A stretch of 64,000 nt of DNA from Paenibacillus lacisoli. Its GTDB lineage: Bacteria > Bacillota > Bacilli > Paenibacillales > Paenibacillaceae. A program made the translations under genes and the position numbers. Shown here piece after piece: positions 1 through 8,739 of this stretch; position 1 is the stretch's first letter; every line of letters begins with the position of its first letter. The notes beneath the pieces are model-generated. The model was not told the origin of the DNA, ran no database searches, and worked only from the letters and a program-made list of their open reading frames with translations. The stretch spans positions 1-64,000 of the forward strand of contig NZ_JAUQTB010000010.1 of NCBI RefSeq assembly GCF_030580655.1, read 5' to 3'.

Positions 1-75
1 AAACCCCGCTCGACTTGCATGTATTAGGCACGCCGCCAGCGTTCGTCCTGAGCCAGGATCAAACTCTCCAATAAA
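1..75 (-). rRNA. rrs: 16S ribosomal RNA, 5' end (partial)
   Basis: Read on the minus strand, this stretch contains the universal 5' 16S segment, including the AGAGTTTGATCCTGGCTCAG site and the following GACGAACGCTGGCGGCG block. The mature 5' end is placed near 75 by analogy with Bacillus. The gene runs off the left edge of the window, so only the first 75 or so bases are present. It is preceded by a leader and two promoters further right. Confidence 0.97.
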
Positions 76-239
76 GTATTGAAAAGAGCGATAAGCTCAT
101 TTTGAATCTGACGAGATATAAATCTCATGGTTTGCTGTTACTTGCGCAACAGCCATACTCACTCGTTGTTCAGTTTTCAAAGATCAAGCCATTCAGTTAG
201 CATTGTTACTAAGTTTTTTAACTCAGCAGCAACTCTTAT

Positions 240-269
240 AATATATCATGCAACCGAGCGATTCGTCAA
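240..269 (-). promoter_or_regulatory. rRNA operon promoter P2
   Basis: On the minus strand a -35 TTGACG (264-269) and a -10 TATATT (240-245) are separated by 18 bases. The leader that follows carries the ATCTTTGAAAACTGAAC block typical of Firmicute rrn leaders, ahead of the 16S start. It is the second of two tandem promoters. Confidence 0.75.
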
Positions 270-344
270 GCTTTATTTTTCGCAAATAATTCTCGACATC
301 ATTTGCTCGATTCCATCATTTCTCCCCTTCTAGGGGCGAGCTCT

Positions 345-374
345 AATGTATCATGCTGCTGCCGGTTGAGTCAA
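345..374 (-). promoter_or_regulatory. rRNA operon promoter P1
   Basis: On the minus strand TTGACT (369-374) and TACATT (345-350) are separated by 18 bases, the same geometry as the downstream promoter about 105 bases away. Tandem sigma-A promoters are usual for rRNA operons. Confidence 0.7.
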
Positions 375-416
375 CCCTTTACTTAAACTCCCCAGGCACT
401 CTGTGCTTTAGTCGCA

Positions 417-1292
417 TTAATCCACGATATAGCATAACTCTCTTCCCTCATATGAAGACATCTTCCACCTTGGCAGCTCCTTCACCAGCGAACGATACAC
501 CAGTTTCCTTATAACCAGCGGCAGTCCTACACTTATATGCTGCAGTTCTGGGTGCATGGTCAACTCTTCAATACTCCAAGGCTCACGGCGACTGCGCAAA
601 ATCCGGAGCAAAAGCGCTGTGCACTCTCCCATTTTGGACATGACCGAAAACTCACAGGCTAAAAGGACAAGCTCCACACGCTGTGACAAAGTTTCTGTGC
701 TGATCGTTAGTTCCTCATAAAGCTTGTAGACTCCGCGATTGAGCCCCCGCACTTGTGCCCACACCCCATCCTCTGGCCGGATGCCGCGTTCAATCAGTTC
801 AATTTTGGCCCAGTGTCCCAGCGATTCAAGCACATTGTGGTAAGCATCTACTACATCCCCTTCTGCCAGGTAGCGTTTCCCTTCTACATAGTAATATAGA
901 AAGCATGCAAATTCCTTCAGAAGCCGCTTCTCCTTCTGCTGATCCGTAAACACAGCAACCCGTTCCCGGATACGTTCGATCTGTTGATCTGCCTGCCACA
1001 AAATATCTCCTTCAGCAATATATCTAAAGAGAGAGTGACAACCGCCCTGAATCATTCCAGTCTCGATATAGGAGGTCGATACATACATAACCTGATAACG
1101 CTGTTCACCACAAATGGAATGCCGCACTTCGCACCAATCATCCTTACGCTCACACACGATAATCACCAGCATCTCAAAATCCTGCAGCAGCGATCCATAA
1201 AATGCCTGAACAGGCTGATGATAAGCAACGGCACCAACAGCATTGAACTCAATCGACTCTTTGGCTATTACAGATAGATTGGTCAATTCCAC
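417..1292 (-). CDS. ygxA: YgxA-like nucleotidyltransferase-fold protein
   Basis: A protein of about 291 residues resembling Bacillus YgxA, a nucleotidyltransferase-like protein of unknown substrate. The N-terminal part has a GS...D-F-E pattern (YGSLLQDFE) like the catalytic core of minimal nucleotidyltransferases. The remainder is helical, and the C-terminus (PWSIEELTMHPEL onward) could be a winged-helix-type segment. The GTG start at 1292 has GGAGG five bases upstream; an upstream in-frame ATG (1313) has no ribosome binding site and a TTG at 1286 is an alternative. The position between an rRNA operon and perR matches Bacillus, which supports orthology. Activity is not established by sequence alone. 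Confidence 0.75.
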   Translation of the reverse strand: MELTNLSVIAKESIEFNAVGAVAYHQPVQAFYGSLLQDFEMLVIIVCERKDDWCEVRHSICGEQRYQVMYVSTSYIETGMIQGGCHSLFRYIAEGDILWQADQQIERIRERVAVFTDQQKEKRLLKEFACFLYYYVEGKRYLAEGDVVDAYHNVLESLGHWAKIELIERGIRPEDGVWAQVRGLNRGVYKLYEELTISTETLSQRVELVLLACEFSVMSKMGECTALLLRILRSRREPWSIEELTMHPELQHISVGLPLVIRKLVYRSLVKELPRWKMSSYEGRELCYIVD

Positions 1293-1452
1293 GTTCCCCT
1301 CCATACAATTCATAACGGTGTACCGCCATTGCAGTTATAACATATTTCTACAAAACCACTACTCATTCCTGCTATGAGATTCATTTAGCGCCTGCAACCA
1401 ACGATGCATTTTATAAAAGAAAATCCATTTTTTCTGCTACTAATGTCTTAAT

Positions 1453-1477
1453 AAAAAAGCCTCCGCACATGGCGGAG
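1453..1477 (-). terminator. Rho-independent terminator of the GH18 hydrolase gene
   Basis: CTCCGC (1461-1466) pairs with GCGGAG (1472-1477), followed on the minus strand by six T residues. It lies about 57 bases after the stop of the hydrolase gene. Confidence 0.8.
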
Positions 1478-1533
1478 ACCTGAACGTGTTGCCTCTTGTC
1501 GATAAATAAATAAAATGATGGCTGTTACATTTG

Positions 1534-3273
1534 TCAGTTTTGTTTTTGGAACGTCTTGAGAACATTCCATGCGTCAGAGCTTGCCAGACTGCGGGTCCAC
1601 GTAGCGATGCCAGCCAATTTCAAAGATTCGGCCAGTTCTACCCTCCGGTTAAGGGATTCTTCATCCTCCAGCCAGATCCGTCGAAGCCCCTCCTTAGCCT
1701 GGTACTCCACATAGTTTTGGCCTATATCCTTCAAGAATTGAGGTTTAAGCTTTTGATCCTGCAAAATGTTCTGTGCGGATTCCATTCCGATTGCTTTGGA
1801 GCTTACTTTGGTCGTCCCATCGGTGTTCGCCGCCTCGGTCCATACCCTCGTGTACAAAGGGATTCCCAACACCAGCTTGCTGGCCGGTACCTTGTCTTCT
1901 TCGAGGATACGACGCATCGTTTTCTCAGCCCAAGGCAGTGAGGAGACCGAACCGGCTTCCGGACTTGAAGCCCAGTGCTCGTCATAGGCCATCACCATCA
2001 TATAGTCAACCAGCCCTCCCAGCGTCTTGCGGTCCAGAAATTTGGACCACAGCTCACTGTTCGACTTGGGGGTCACATCTATAGATAATATCAAGCCATG
2101 CTGCCGCGCATACGGCCTCAGCTCTCTAACGAATTGGGTAACCTCATCCCCGTCCTCCGTCTTCACGCTCTCGAAATCAATATTAATGCCATCAATCTGG
2201 TAACGGGTCGTATAAGCGATGATCTGACTGATAATGCTCATACGGCTTTCATAGCTGGCAAGCGCTTTGGAGGTCAGTTCAGGTTCAAAGCTGTTGCTGA
2301 GCAGCGCCCATATCTCTATTCCCTGTCTGTGCGCCCAGTTCACATAGGCCGGATCAACCTTGCTCTCAACCTGGCCTTCTCCATTGACGATGCTGAACCA
2401 GGTAGGACTGATAACATTCACACCAGGAAGTCTGCCGATCTGATTGACGTCCGGCTTGCGGTCATATACTGCTTCCCAGGTTAGATTAACAGGTTTTTGT
2501 GCCCATTTTTGCTGTGCCGGTGTGTCCAGGAATACCTTGTCCTCTACCCGACGATCCTTAAACCCGCTCAGCTGTCCATGCTTCACATAACCCGTATAAC
2601 CATTGTCCAGCTGGACCTCGTACCAGGAACCTTCATCTTTCCAGATCCGCACCCGTTCCCCCTGCACAGCTTCTGCATAGATAGCGGATACGGAGGATGG
2701 CTCCTTATGCAGAGCAATCGTATCCTTCGGGTCCGATTTTTTGGCTATATAAGCATATGTAACCTTCTCACCCGCACGAAGTAAAAGGACGGCACCCGTT
2801 GTTTCATCCTCTCTGACGGTGATTCCGTAGACCTCTTTGAGCGGCTGAATAGGCACGTAGACAACATCTCCTTCCTTTGAGGGCGGAGTCTTGAGTGCAT
2901 ACGCCTTGTTGTTCAAAGAGCTCTTACTGCTGTCTACATTCATCTTGAGCAGCTGATCCGGGGATGCCATAATAATCGTCTGCTTGTCTTCCTCATATCG
3001 AATACCGGGATCCACGGCCTCCTGCAGTACACGCAGCGGAAGCTTCAAATTTTCTCCTGAACCGGACGCCTCAGCATCCATGACCTGCCCATCTACAAAA
3101 ATCGGCTTGTTCAGTTTGCGCCACTCCGGCTCTTCATGAAACGCATGCTCCGTCAGTTGATAAGTCAGCCAACCCGCTCCGCAGAGGATAATAATAATGC
3201 CTAATAAACGCTTAAAGCTCATGCCGGAATTACGTCTTCTTCGTCTTGATGTATAGCCTTTTCTTCTGCTCAC
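1534..3273 (-). CDS. membrane-anchored GH18 glycosidase with SH3 domain
   Basis: A 579-residue protein with an arginine-rich cytoplasmic tail, one N-terminal membrane anchor (about 21-41), a copper-amine-oxidase-N-like domain (about 55-165), a bacterial SH3-like domain (about 175-235) and a glycoside hydrolase family 18 domain (about 260-575). The GH18 signature DGINIDFE is present, giving D361, D366 and the catalytic acid E368. Similar proteins in Bacillales (YdhD/YaaH group) act on peptidoglycan or spore cortex; the substrate here is inferred. The GTG start has GGAGG five bases upstream. It is transcribed after perR but separated from it by a terminator and a 117-base gap, so it is probably its own unit. 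Confidence 0.88.
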   Translation of the reverse strand: MSRRKGYTSRRRRRNSGMSFKRLLGIIIILCGAGWLTYQLTEHAFHEEPEWRKLNKPIFVDGQVMDAEASGSGENLKLPLRVLQEAVDPGIRYEEDKQTIIMASPDQLLKMNVDSSKSSLNNKAYALKTPPSKEGDVVYVPIQPLKEVYGITVREDETTGAVLLLRAGEKVTYAYIAKKSDPKDTIALHKEPSSVSAIYAEAVQGERVRIWKDEGSWYEVQLDNGYTGYVKHGQLSGFKDRRVEDKVFLDTPAQQKWAQKPVNLTWEAVYDRKPDVNQIGRLPGVNVISPTWFSIVNGEGQVESKVDPAYVNWAHRQGIEIWALLSNSFEPELTSKALASYESRMSIISQIIAYTTRYQIDGINIDFESVKTEDGDEVTQFVRELRPYARQHGLILSIDVTPKSNSELWSKFLDRKTLGGLVDYMMVMAYDEHWASSPEAGSVSSLPWAEKTMRRILEEDKVPASKLVLGIPLYTRVWTEAANTDGTTKVSSKAIGMESAQNILQDQKLKPQFLKDIGQNYVEYQAKEGLRRIWLEDEESLNRRVELAESLKLAGIATWTRSLASSDAWNVLKTFQKQN

Positions 3274-3342
3274 CTTTACCTCCGTATAACTCTCAGATAT
3301 CTATTGTTCTCATCTGTGCGCTCATGCTGTATGCCAAAAAAC

Positions 3343-3377
3343 AAAAAAACGTGGAATTCAGAATGAATTCACACGTT
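3343..3377 (-). terminator. terminator of perR
   Basis: AACGTG(T)GAATTC and GAATTCCACGTT form a stem on the minus strand, followed by a run of T. It begins 13 bases after the perR stop codon. Confidence 0.75.
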
Positions 3378-3390
3378 CCATTTTACGGGA

Positions 3391-3819
3391 TTAATGAACA
3401 GCACTGCAAGATTTGCAAACCCCATACAGTTCTAATCGGTGCCCATGCACCTGAAATCCGGTACTGTGCTGGGCTTGGCGCTCCACCTCAAGCAGGGAAG
3501 GATAGGAAAAATCCTCAATCTTGCCGCACTGCTTGCAGATGATATGATAGTGATCCGATATATTCGCATCAAAACGGCTGGAGTTATCTCCATAAGCCAG
3601 TTCTCTTACCATACCCGCTTCCATCAGCATTTTCAGGTTATTATATACAGTCGCAACACTCATGCTAGGAAATTGCGGCTCCAAAGCACGGTAGATTTCA
3701 TCAGCTGTAGGATGTGCCATAGATTCCAGCAGGTAAGCCAGGATGGCATGTCGCTGGGGTGTAATGCGTACACCATTCATCTTCAATTGTTCCAATGCAT
3801 GCTGGACGCGAGTTCCCAT
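3391..3819 (-). CDS. perR: peroxide-responsive Fur-family repressor PerR
   Basis: A 142-residue Fur-family metalloregulator very close to Bacillus PerR, which represses oxidative-stress genes when loaded with Fe or Mn and is inactivated by peroxide oxidation of metal-ligand histidines. The expected regulatory-metal ligands are present: H36 (MAHPTAD), D84 (RFDAN), H90 and H92 (DHYH) and D103. The structural zinc cysteines occur as C95-x2-C98 and C135-x2-C138. The helix-turn-helix contains the conserved [10 protein letters not shown] recognition helix. It has its own promoter inside the end of the upstream gene. Possible targets in this window are the ZIP gene at 61.7 kb, which carries a PerR-type box, and by family the PfeT-type ATPase at the right edge. 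Confidence 0.95.
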   Translation of the reverse strand: MGTRVQHALEQLKMNGVRITPQRHAILAYLLESMAHPTADEIYRALEPQFPSMSVATVYNNLKMLMEAGMVRELAYGDNSSRFDANISDHYHIICKQCGKIEDFSYPSLLEVERQAQHSTGFQVHGHRLELYGVCKSCSAVH

Positions 3820-3871
3820 CTATGTCCACCACCTTTAACCTTATTACTTATCGTCTTTGAACTCTACGTCC

Positions 3872-3901
3872 ATTGTAAGGTTACGGCAACTTTATTGTCA
3901 A
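3872..3901 (-). promoter_or_regulatory. perR promoter
   Basis: On the minus strand a perfect -35 TTGACA (3896-3901) and a -10 TACAAT (3872-3877) are 18 bases apart. The -35 overlaps the stop codon of the upstream gene. No good PerR box is visible next to it, so autoregulation is not obvious. Confidence 0.75.
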
Positions 3902-5223
3902 CGAGCCGGCTGGAGGATTTGCGGCGTCGTCGCGGGTACAGCCGGGGTAAAACCTGAATTGTTAACGATAAGATCACTGTTGCCCTCAACGCTGATGTCA
4001 TATTCTCCGGTGCCGATCGTTCCGGTGATTGTCTTACCTTCAATGGTCAACGGCAGATTGGTTGAAATGGTACCATAACCGATGCTGCCATCCATTTTGA
4101 AATCACTGGTTCCCGGCAGCTCCAGCTTGATTTCCCCGACCGCGCTGTAGACATTCCAATCACCGCCTACGTAGGCTGTCGAGATACTGATTCCGCCATT
4201 CAATGATTGCGCATCCAGCGCCGCATCCGCGCCGTGGATACCAATATTACCGTTCTTCGTGTCGGCATGAATATCATACAGGCTTCTCGCAACAGCGATA
4301 TTCCCGACCATGGTGGACAAGCTCACATTACCCCGTATGTCACCTACCTCCATGTTGCCGCGATTGGTTTTCATCTCAATATCTCCGGTCACCCGGTGAG
4401 CCTTCACATTACCGTTAAGCGTGGTTGCCGTAAGCTTCCCGATCGTATCCGTTACTGTCAAACCGCCATTGCCTGTCTCCAGCAGCAAACTGTCCGCCGC
4501 ATCCACACGGTTAAGCACGATGCTGCCATTCGTTGTACGCACCTCGATGTTCAGCCGTTTGGACTTAGGCAGAGAGATCGTCAGGTTCATACGCGGTTGT
4601 CTCTTTCCGGACAAGCCGTAAGTCTGCCCCTTGGGCGTCAAGGTCATCGTCTTCCCCGTGGAAGCTGTCAGCTGGGATTCCTCCGCAATTTTGGCGGCTT
4701 CTGAAGCTGAAACCTCGTCTGCCCATAACTCCGTATGGACCTCTACATCATCCGATAGTCCACGCCGCAGCTCAATATCTCCATTAACGGATTCAACGAC
4801 CAGCTTGGCCGTGTCCTCCTCTACTGGAATCAGCAGATCTCCTTTATCAACGGACTCTCCCTTGGCTTCGCTAAACTCCATCGAGGAAGCAGTCAGGTTC
4901 ATACTTACCCGGTTCCAGAGATGTGCATAATGACTCTGTTCAATCACAATGAATACCGAGGCCGACAGCAGAAGGGAAAGAAACACTCCTTTGAAATCTG
5001 GACGAAACCGGATTTTTGTCTTGGCTGCACGCATGCGACGTATATGAAGCAGGAAAAAAAGGATATATTCCACGCCCCAGCAGATGAAGATCGCCGGCCA
5101 CCATTTCAACAAACGAAACATGACGTCCGTATTCTGCAGTTTGTCCCACAGCAGCAGACCTCCCATTACAAGAAGAAGGAGGGATGCCGTATAACGTCCG
5201 ACTCTAATTTTACGATTGGTCAT
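3898..5223 (-). CDS. DUF4097-type envelope protein with N-terminal membrane segments
   Basis: About 441 residues. The N-terminus has three hydrophobic segments (roughly 11-26, 38-60 and 78-95) like the small LiaF/LiaI-type membrane modules. It is followed by a long beta-rich domain with repeated N/D-G-(N/D)-I/V strands (for example VNGDIELRRG, TTNGSIVLNR, MVGNIAVARS, KNGNIGIHG), the pattern of DUF4097 beta-helix domains. Such proteins in Bacillales lie near envelope-stress genes, but no enzymatic role is known. The ATG at 5223 has GGAGG five bases upstream. The stop overlaps the perR promoter. The 18-base gap to the upstream membrane protein gene suggests co-transcription. Confidence 0.75.
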   Translation of the reverse strand: MTNRKIRVGRYTASLLLLVMGGLLLWDKLQNTDVMFRLLKWWPAIFICWGVEYILFFLLHIRRMRAAKTKIRFRPDFKGVFLSLLLSASVFIVIEQSHYAHLWNRVSMNLTASSMEFSEAKGESVDKGDLLIPVEEDTAKLVVESVNGDIELRRGLSDDVEVHTELWADEVSASEAAKIAEESQLTASTGKTMTLTPKGQTYGLSGKRQPRMNLTISLPKSKRLNIEVRTTNGSIVLNRVDAADSLLLETGNGGLTVTDTIGKLTATTLNGNVKAHRVTGDIEMKTNRGNMEVGDIRGNVSLSTMVGNIAVARSLYDIHADTKNGNIGIHGADAALDAQSLNGGISISTAYVGGDWNVYSAVGEIKLELPGTSDFKMDGSIGYGTISTNLPLTIEGKTITGTIGTGEYDISVEGNSDLIVNNSGFTPAVPATTPQILQPAR

Positions 5224-5241
5224 CAAATCCTCCTCCCTGCT

Positions 5242-5811
5242 CTAGCCACGACGACGACGCCGACTGAAACTGATCTCTCTCAGGAAAAACAAACATCCCG
5301 CGATTACTAACAGGACTGCAAGCGTATATGTCCCATAACTAGCGAAGAAGGCAGCCAGCCACCTTGGCTTCTGATAAAAGAGGATCATCAGGCTCCCGCC
5401 GAGTACCAGCAGAATACCAAATGATACTCCCCGTTCACGCTGGAACAGCCGCATCTGTGTAGACGGTATATCAGGATCTGTCCCCTCGGCCTTCAGTCTG
5501 CGGCGGTAAAGAATTAAATCAGCGGATTGAAGCACATCATAGATATTATAAAAATACAAGCCGGGCACAAACAAACCCAGCAAAATAAGCAGTGGTATGT
5601 TGATCTGCATGCCAATCGATGATACGTACAACATGGCAGACAGATCCAGAAGCAGCAGCAGCATAAAGGTCAGCCCCTTGATAAACAGGCCCAAAAACAG
5701 GTGACCCAAACCGGGTATTAGAGCTGCCAGTAGGACAGCAAATCCCTTACGGGCCTGAAATCGCTGTTTGTTCCGACGTTTACCTGCGTTCGTTCTGCCA
5801 TTCTCATTCAT
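5242..5811 (-). CDS. multispanning membrane protein of unknown function
   Basis: About 189 residues. A basic N-terminus is followed by hydrophobic segments near 25-45, 50-65, 75-95 and two more at 140-160 and 165-185, then an arginine-rich tail. The IPGLGHLFLGLFIKG stretch resembles TM2-type domains. The ATG at 5811 is preceded by GGGAGG with 8 bases of spacing; a longer upstream reading lacks a ribosome binding site. It sits immediately upstream of the DUF4097 protein, so the two probably form a two-gene envelope unit. Function not recognised. Confidence 0.65.
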   Translation of the reverse strand: MNENGRTNAGKRRNKQRFQARKGFAVLLAALIPGLGHLFLGLFIKGLTFMLLLLLDLSAMLYVSSIGMQINIPLLILLGLFVPGLYFYNIYDVLQSADLILYRRRLKAEGTDPDIPSTQMRLFQRERGVSFGILLVLGGSLMILFYQKPRWLAAFFASYGTYTLAVLLVIAGCLFFLREISFSRRRRRG

Positions 5812-5915
5812 TCGACTTACCTCCCAACCATGAACAACATTAAAGGTCAATGGTTAGATACTACCCTATTCTGATCACGCAGTAACTGGAAAATATCTGG
5901 ATATCATTCTTCCGC

Positions 5916-6629
5916 CTATTCAACTGAAACCGAAGTGACATCGTTCCGCTTCCGCAGCTCAGAAATCAGAACCATCGGACTGAACCCTCCGGAGGCCAGC
6001 ACTTGAAGGGAAATTTCCAGGCTATCCTGCGCAGGATAAAGCTCCTTAAAAGGTGCATCATGGTGAACGTTCACCGTAACCTTGCGAATCTTAATCTTAT
6101 GGTGTGTGAGCAGATCCGAGATCTCCTCCAGTAATTCCGGTGACGAGAAAGCATAAATCGTGATAACGTGCGCTTTGTGGCTTTTTAAATAACGTGACTC
6201 AATCTTGTTAAAAACCCACAGATTTAACAGTACGAGCACAGTAGAGACAATGGATGCAAAATAAAATCCCGCTCCTACCCCCAGACCAATCGCTGCTACA
6301 ACCCAGATCGAGGCTGCTGTCGTCAGTCCTGTAATGGATTTTCCCGTGAACAGGATCGTACCCGCACCGAGAAAACCAACACCCGTAATGACTGCTGTAG
6401 CCAGACGGGCCGGATCAATTCGGACATTAACTTCCTTAACGAAATCAGAAAAACCGTATACGGATAACATCATGATCAGCGCGGATCCCAGACAGACCAG
6501 AATATGTGTCCGAAGACCCGCAGCATGGTTCGAACGTTCACGCTCGAAGCCTACCAGACCGCCCAGCAGCATCGCCAGCAGCAGTCTTAGAAAAATGTGT
6601 GTGTTGTCAATCAACCAGGGATTGTTCAA
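5916..6629 (-). CDS. MgtC/SapB family membrane protein
   Basis: A 237-residue protein with four to five N-terminal membrane segments and a C-terminal cytoplasmic ACT-like domain (about 150-237, ending in LISELRKRNDVTSVSVE). The membrane domain carries the family hallmarks GLVGFERERSNHAAGLRTHILVC and the GVGFLGAG segment. MgtC-type proteins modulate magnesium homeostasis and virulence or stress physiology in other bacteria; in soil Bacillales the role is unproven. The apparent start is TTG with AGGGG seven bases upstream. Confidence 0.85.
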   Translation of the reverse strand: MNNPWLIDNTHIFLRLLLAMLLGGLVGFERERSNHAAGLRTHILVCLGSALIMMLSVYGFSDFVKEVNVRIDPARLATAVITGVGFLGAGTILFTGKSITGLTTAASIWVVAAIGLGVGAGFYFASIVSTVLVLLNLWVFNKIESRYLKSHKAHVITIYAFSSPELLEEISDLLTHHKIKIRKVTVNVHHDAPFKELYPAQDSLEISLQVLASGGFSPMVLISELRKRNDVTSVSVE

Positions 6630-6677
6630 TGATGTACCCCTCTCTCTCCTTGCATCCTTACTTCTAACTCCATTCTC

Positions 6678-7169
6678 CTATTGGTTTCCGCTGACGGATC
6701 CTTCCCTTGGTCCCTCCAGATGAAACAGCGTCAGCTCCACCCCGGGAGCCACATCAAAAGCAGATACAGGCTTAAAACCATGTTTCGTATACAGGGAAAA
6801 CGCAGGAATATTGCGCGTGCCTGTCGAGACAATAAAACGGTGTACATCGGAATACGCATGGAGTACATAAGACAGCAGCGCATGGGCAATACCTTCGCGG
6901 AAATGGTCAGGGTGAACCATCATGCGGGTAACCGTCAGCGTACCTGGTTCCTCGGATTCCACAGCTACTGCGCCGATCAGCTCTCCAGCCTCTTCATTGA
7001 TCCAACCATAAAAAGTCTCCTCGCATTGCTGCAGCGACTGAAAGGTATCCTGTAGAGGCGGAATTTGGGTGAAACCAATCAGCTCGGCCTCAATCCGGTA
7101 CGCGATGTGCTGCAGCTGCCACAGCTGCTGCACGGTATCTTCATCCTGCAGGTCTAATCGGGTGATCAT
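6678..7169 (-). CDS. GNAT family N-acetyltransferase
   Basis: A 163-residue single-domain GNAT protein. The beta-4 strand and pyrophosphate loop region read TRMMVHPDHFREGIAHALLSY, a slightly divergent form of the Q/R-x-x-G-x-G/A acetyl-CoA loop. The conserved C-terminal block NIPAFSLYTKHGFKPV is typical of small-molecule acetyltransferases. The ATG has GGGAGG nine bases upstream. The substrate cannot be predicted. It ends about 48 bases before the mgtC-type gene on the same strand and may be co-transcribed with it. Confidence 0.8.
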   Translation of the reverse strand: MITRLDLQDEDTVQQLWQLQHIAYRIEAELIGFTQIPPLQDTFQSLQQCEETFYGWINEEAGELIGAVAVESEEPGTLTVTRMMVHPDHFREGIAHALLSYVLHAYSDVHRFIVSTGTRNIPAFSLYTKHGFKPVSAFDVAPGVELTLFHLEGPREGSVSGNQ

Positions 7170-7211
7170 GATATGGCGCCTCCCTTATATAGTCTATGAA
7201 TCAGCATATGC

Positions 7212-7244
7212 AAAAGGGCCTGTCCACCTGCGACAAGCCCTTTT
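7212..7244. terminator. terminator after gatB
   Basis: GGGCTTGTC and GACAGGCCC form a stem flanked by AAAA and TTTT, so it can act on the minus strand after gatB (stop at 7270). The flanking symmetry would also allow activity on the plus strand. Confidence 0.75.
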
Positions 7245-7269
7245 GGTTCTATTCCGTTGTGGTTCTATC

Positions 7270-8712
7270 TCATGAACGGCCCAGCACTTCAACCAGCAAT
7301 TTGTTGGCGAGACCTGGGTTGGCTTTTCCCTTACTCTCTTTCATGACTTGACCTACCAGGAAGCCGATGGCTTTCTGCTTGCCTGCCTTGTAATCCTCAA
7401 CCGATTGAGGATTGGCCGCAACCACCTGCTCCACGATGGCAAGAATAGCACCTTCATCACTGATCTGGACCAGACCTTTCTCCTCCACGATCTGCTGCGG
7501 CAGCTTGCCGCTCTCCAGCATCTCTTTGAAGACGGTTTTGGCAATCTTGCTGCTGATGGTCCCCTTCTCGATGAGACCAATCATCTCGCCGAGTCCTTGG
7601 CCGGTCAAAGGCACCTGCGGCAGCTCCAGCCCTGCTGTGTTCAGATAACCTAGCAGGTCGCCCATGATCCAGTTGGATACCGACTTGGCATCCTTGGTGT
7701 AGTTCAGGCTGTCTTCAAACAGATCAGCAAGCGGCTTGGAGGAAGTAATCACTTCCGCGTCATAGCTCGGCAGACCGTACTCCGCCGTATACCGGGCTTT
7801 CCGCTGGTCCGGAAGCTCGGGAATACTCGCACGAATGCGTTCCTTCCATTCCTCGTCGATATGCAGGGTTACGAGATCCGGATCAGGGAAGTAACGGTAA
7901 TCGTGTGCCTGTTCCTTACTGCGCATGGACAGTGTTTTGCCCTGGGCTTCATCCCAGCGTCTTGTCTCCTGTACGACCAGGCCGCCTTCATCCAGAATCT
8001 CAGCCTGACGGAACTGCTCATATTCAATCCCACGCTGAATGCCGCGGAAGGAGTTCATGTTCTTGAGCTCAGCCTTGGTTCCCAGCTCTGCCTGTCCAAC
8101 GGGACGAAGACTGATATTGGCATCACAGCGCAGCGAGCCTTCTTCCATTTTCACATCGGATACTTCACAGTACTGCATAATGGCACGCAGCTTCTCCAGA
8201 TAGGCTTTTGCTTCTTCTGCTGAAGAAATCTCCGGCTCGGATACAATCTCAACCAGCGGTGTGCCGACCCGGTTAAAGTCGACCAGAGATGCATATCCGC
8301 CATCAATATGTGTCAGCTTACCAGCATCTTCTTCCAGGTGAAGACGGGTAATGCCAATTCGTTTGGTTTCTCCGTTCACTTCAATATCGATCCAACCGTT
8401 CTCACCGATCGGCTGATCATACTGCGAGATCTGGTAGGCCTTGGGTGAATCGGGGTAAAAATAGTTTTTGCGGTCAAACTTGCTGACATCTCCGATCGTG
8501 CAGTTCAGGGCCATGGCAGCCTTCATCGCATAATCCACTGCCTGCCGGTTCAGGACCGGCAGTACCCCTGGATGACCAAGGCAGACCGGGCAGGTATGGG
8601 TGTTCGGCGGTGCTCCGAATTCAGTAGAGCAGCCGCAGAAAATTTTGGAATTGGTATGAAGCTCAACGTGAACTTCCAGACCGATTACCGTTTCATATTT
8701 CGATGTACTCAT
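7270..8712 (-). CDS. gatB: Asp-tRNA(Asn)/Glu-tRNA(Gln) amidotransferase subunit B
   Basis: A 480-residue GatB subunit of the heterotrimeric amidotransferase that converts misacylated Glu-tRNA(Gln), and often Asp-tRNA(Asn), to the correct amide. The N-terminal signature [15 protein letters not shown] and CGCSTEFG, the [19 protein letters not shown] motif and the C-terminal YqeY-like helical tail ([13 protein letters not shown]) are all present. The kinase domain (about 1-290) activates the tRNA-bound carboxylate. It is the last gene of gatCAB, 27 bases after gatA, with GGAGGG nine bases before the ATG. Confidence 0.97.
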   Translation of the reverse strand: MSTSKYETVIGLEVHVELHTNSKIFCGCSTEFGAPPNTHTCPVCLGHPGVLPVLNRQAVDYAMKAAMALNCTIGDVSKFDRKNYFYPDSPKAYQISQYDQPIGENGWIDIEVNGETKRIGITRLHLEEDAGKLTHIDGGYASLVDFNRVGTPLVEIVSEPEISSAEEAKAYLEKLRAIMQYCEVSDVKMEEGSLRCDANISLRPVGQAELGTKAELKNMNSFRGIQRGIEYEQFRQAEILDEGGLVVQETRRWDEAQGKTLSMRSKEQAHDYRYFPDPDLVTLHIDEEWKERIRASIPELPDQRKARYTAEYGLPSYDAEVITSSKPLADLFEDSLNYTKDAKSVSNWIMGDLLGYLNTAGLELPQVPLTGQGLGEMIGLIEKGTISSKIAKTVFKEMLESGKLPQQIVEEKGLVQISDEGAILAIVEQVVAANPQSVEDYKAGKQKAIGFLVGQVMKESKGKANPGLANKLLVEVLGRS

Positions 8713-8739
8713 TTCAGGTTTCCCTCCTTCTCTGTCAAC

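Noticed and set aside
3820..3900. PerR autoregulatory box before perR
   Set aside because: No segment near the promoter matches TTATAATnATTATAA well enough.
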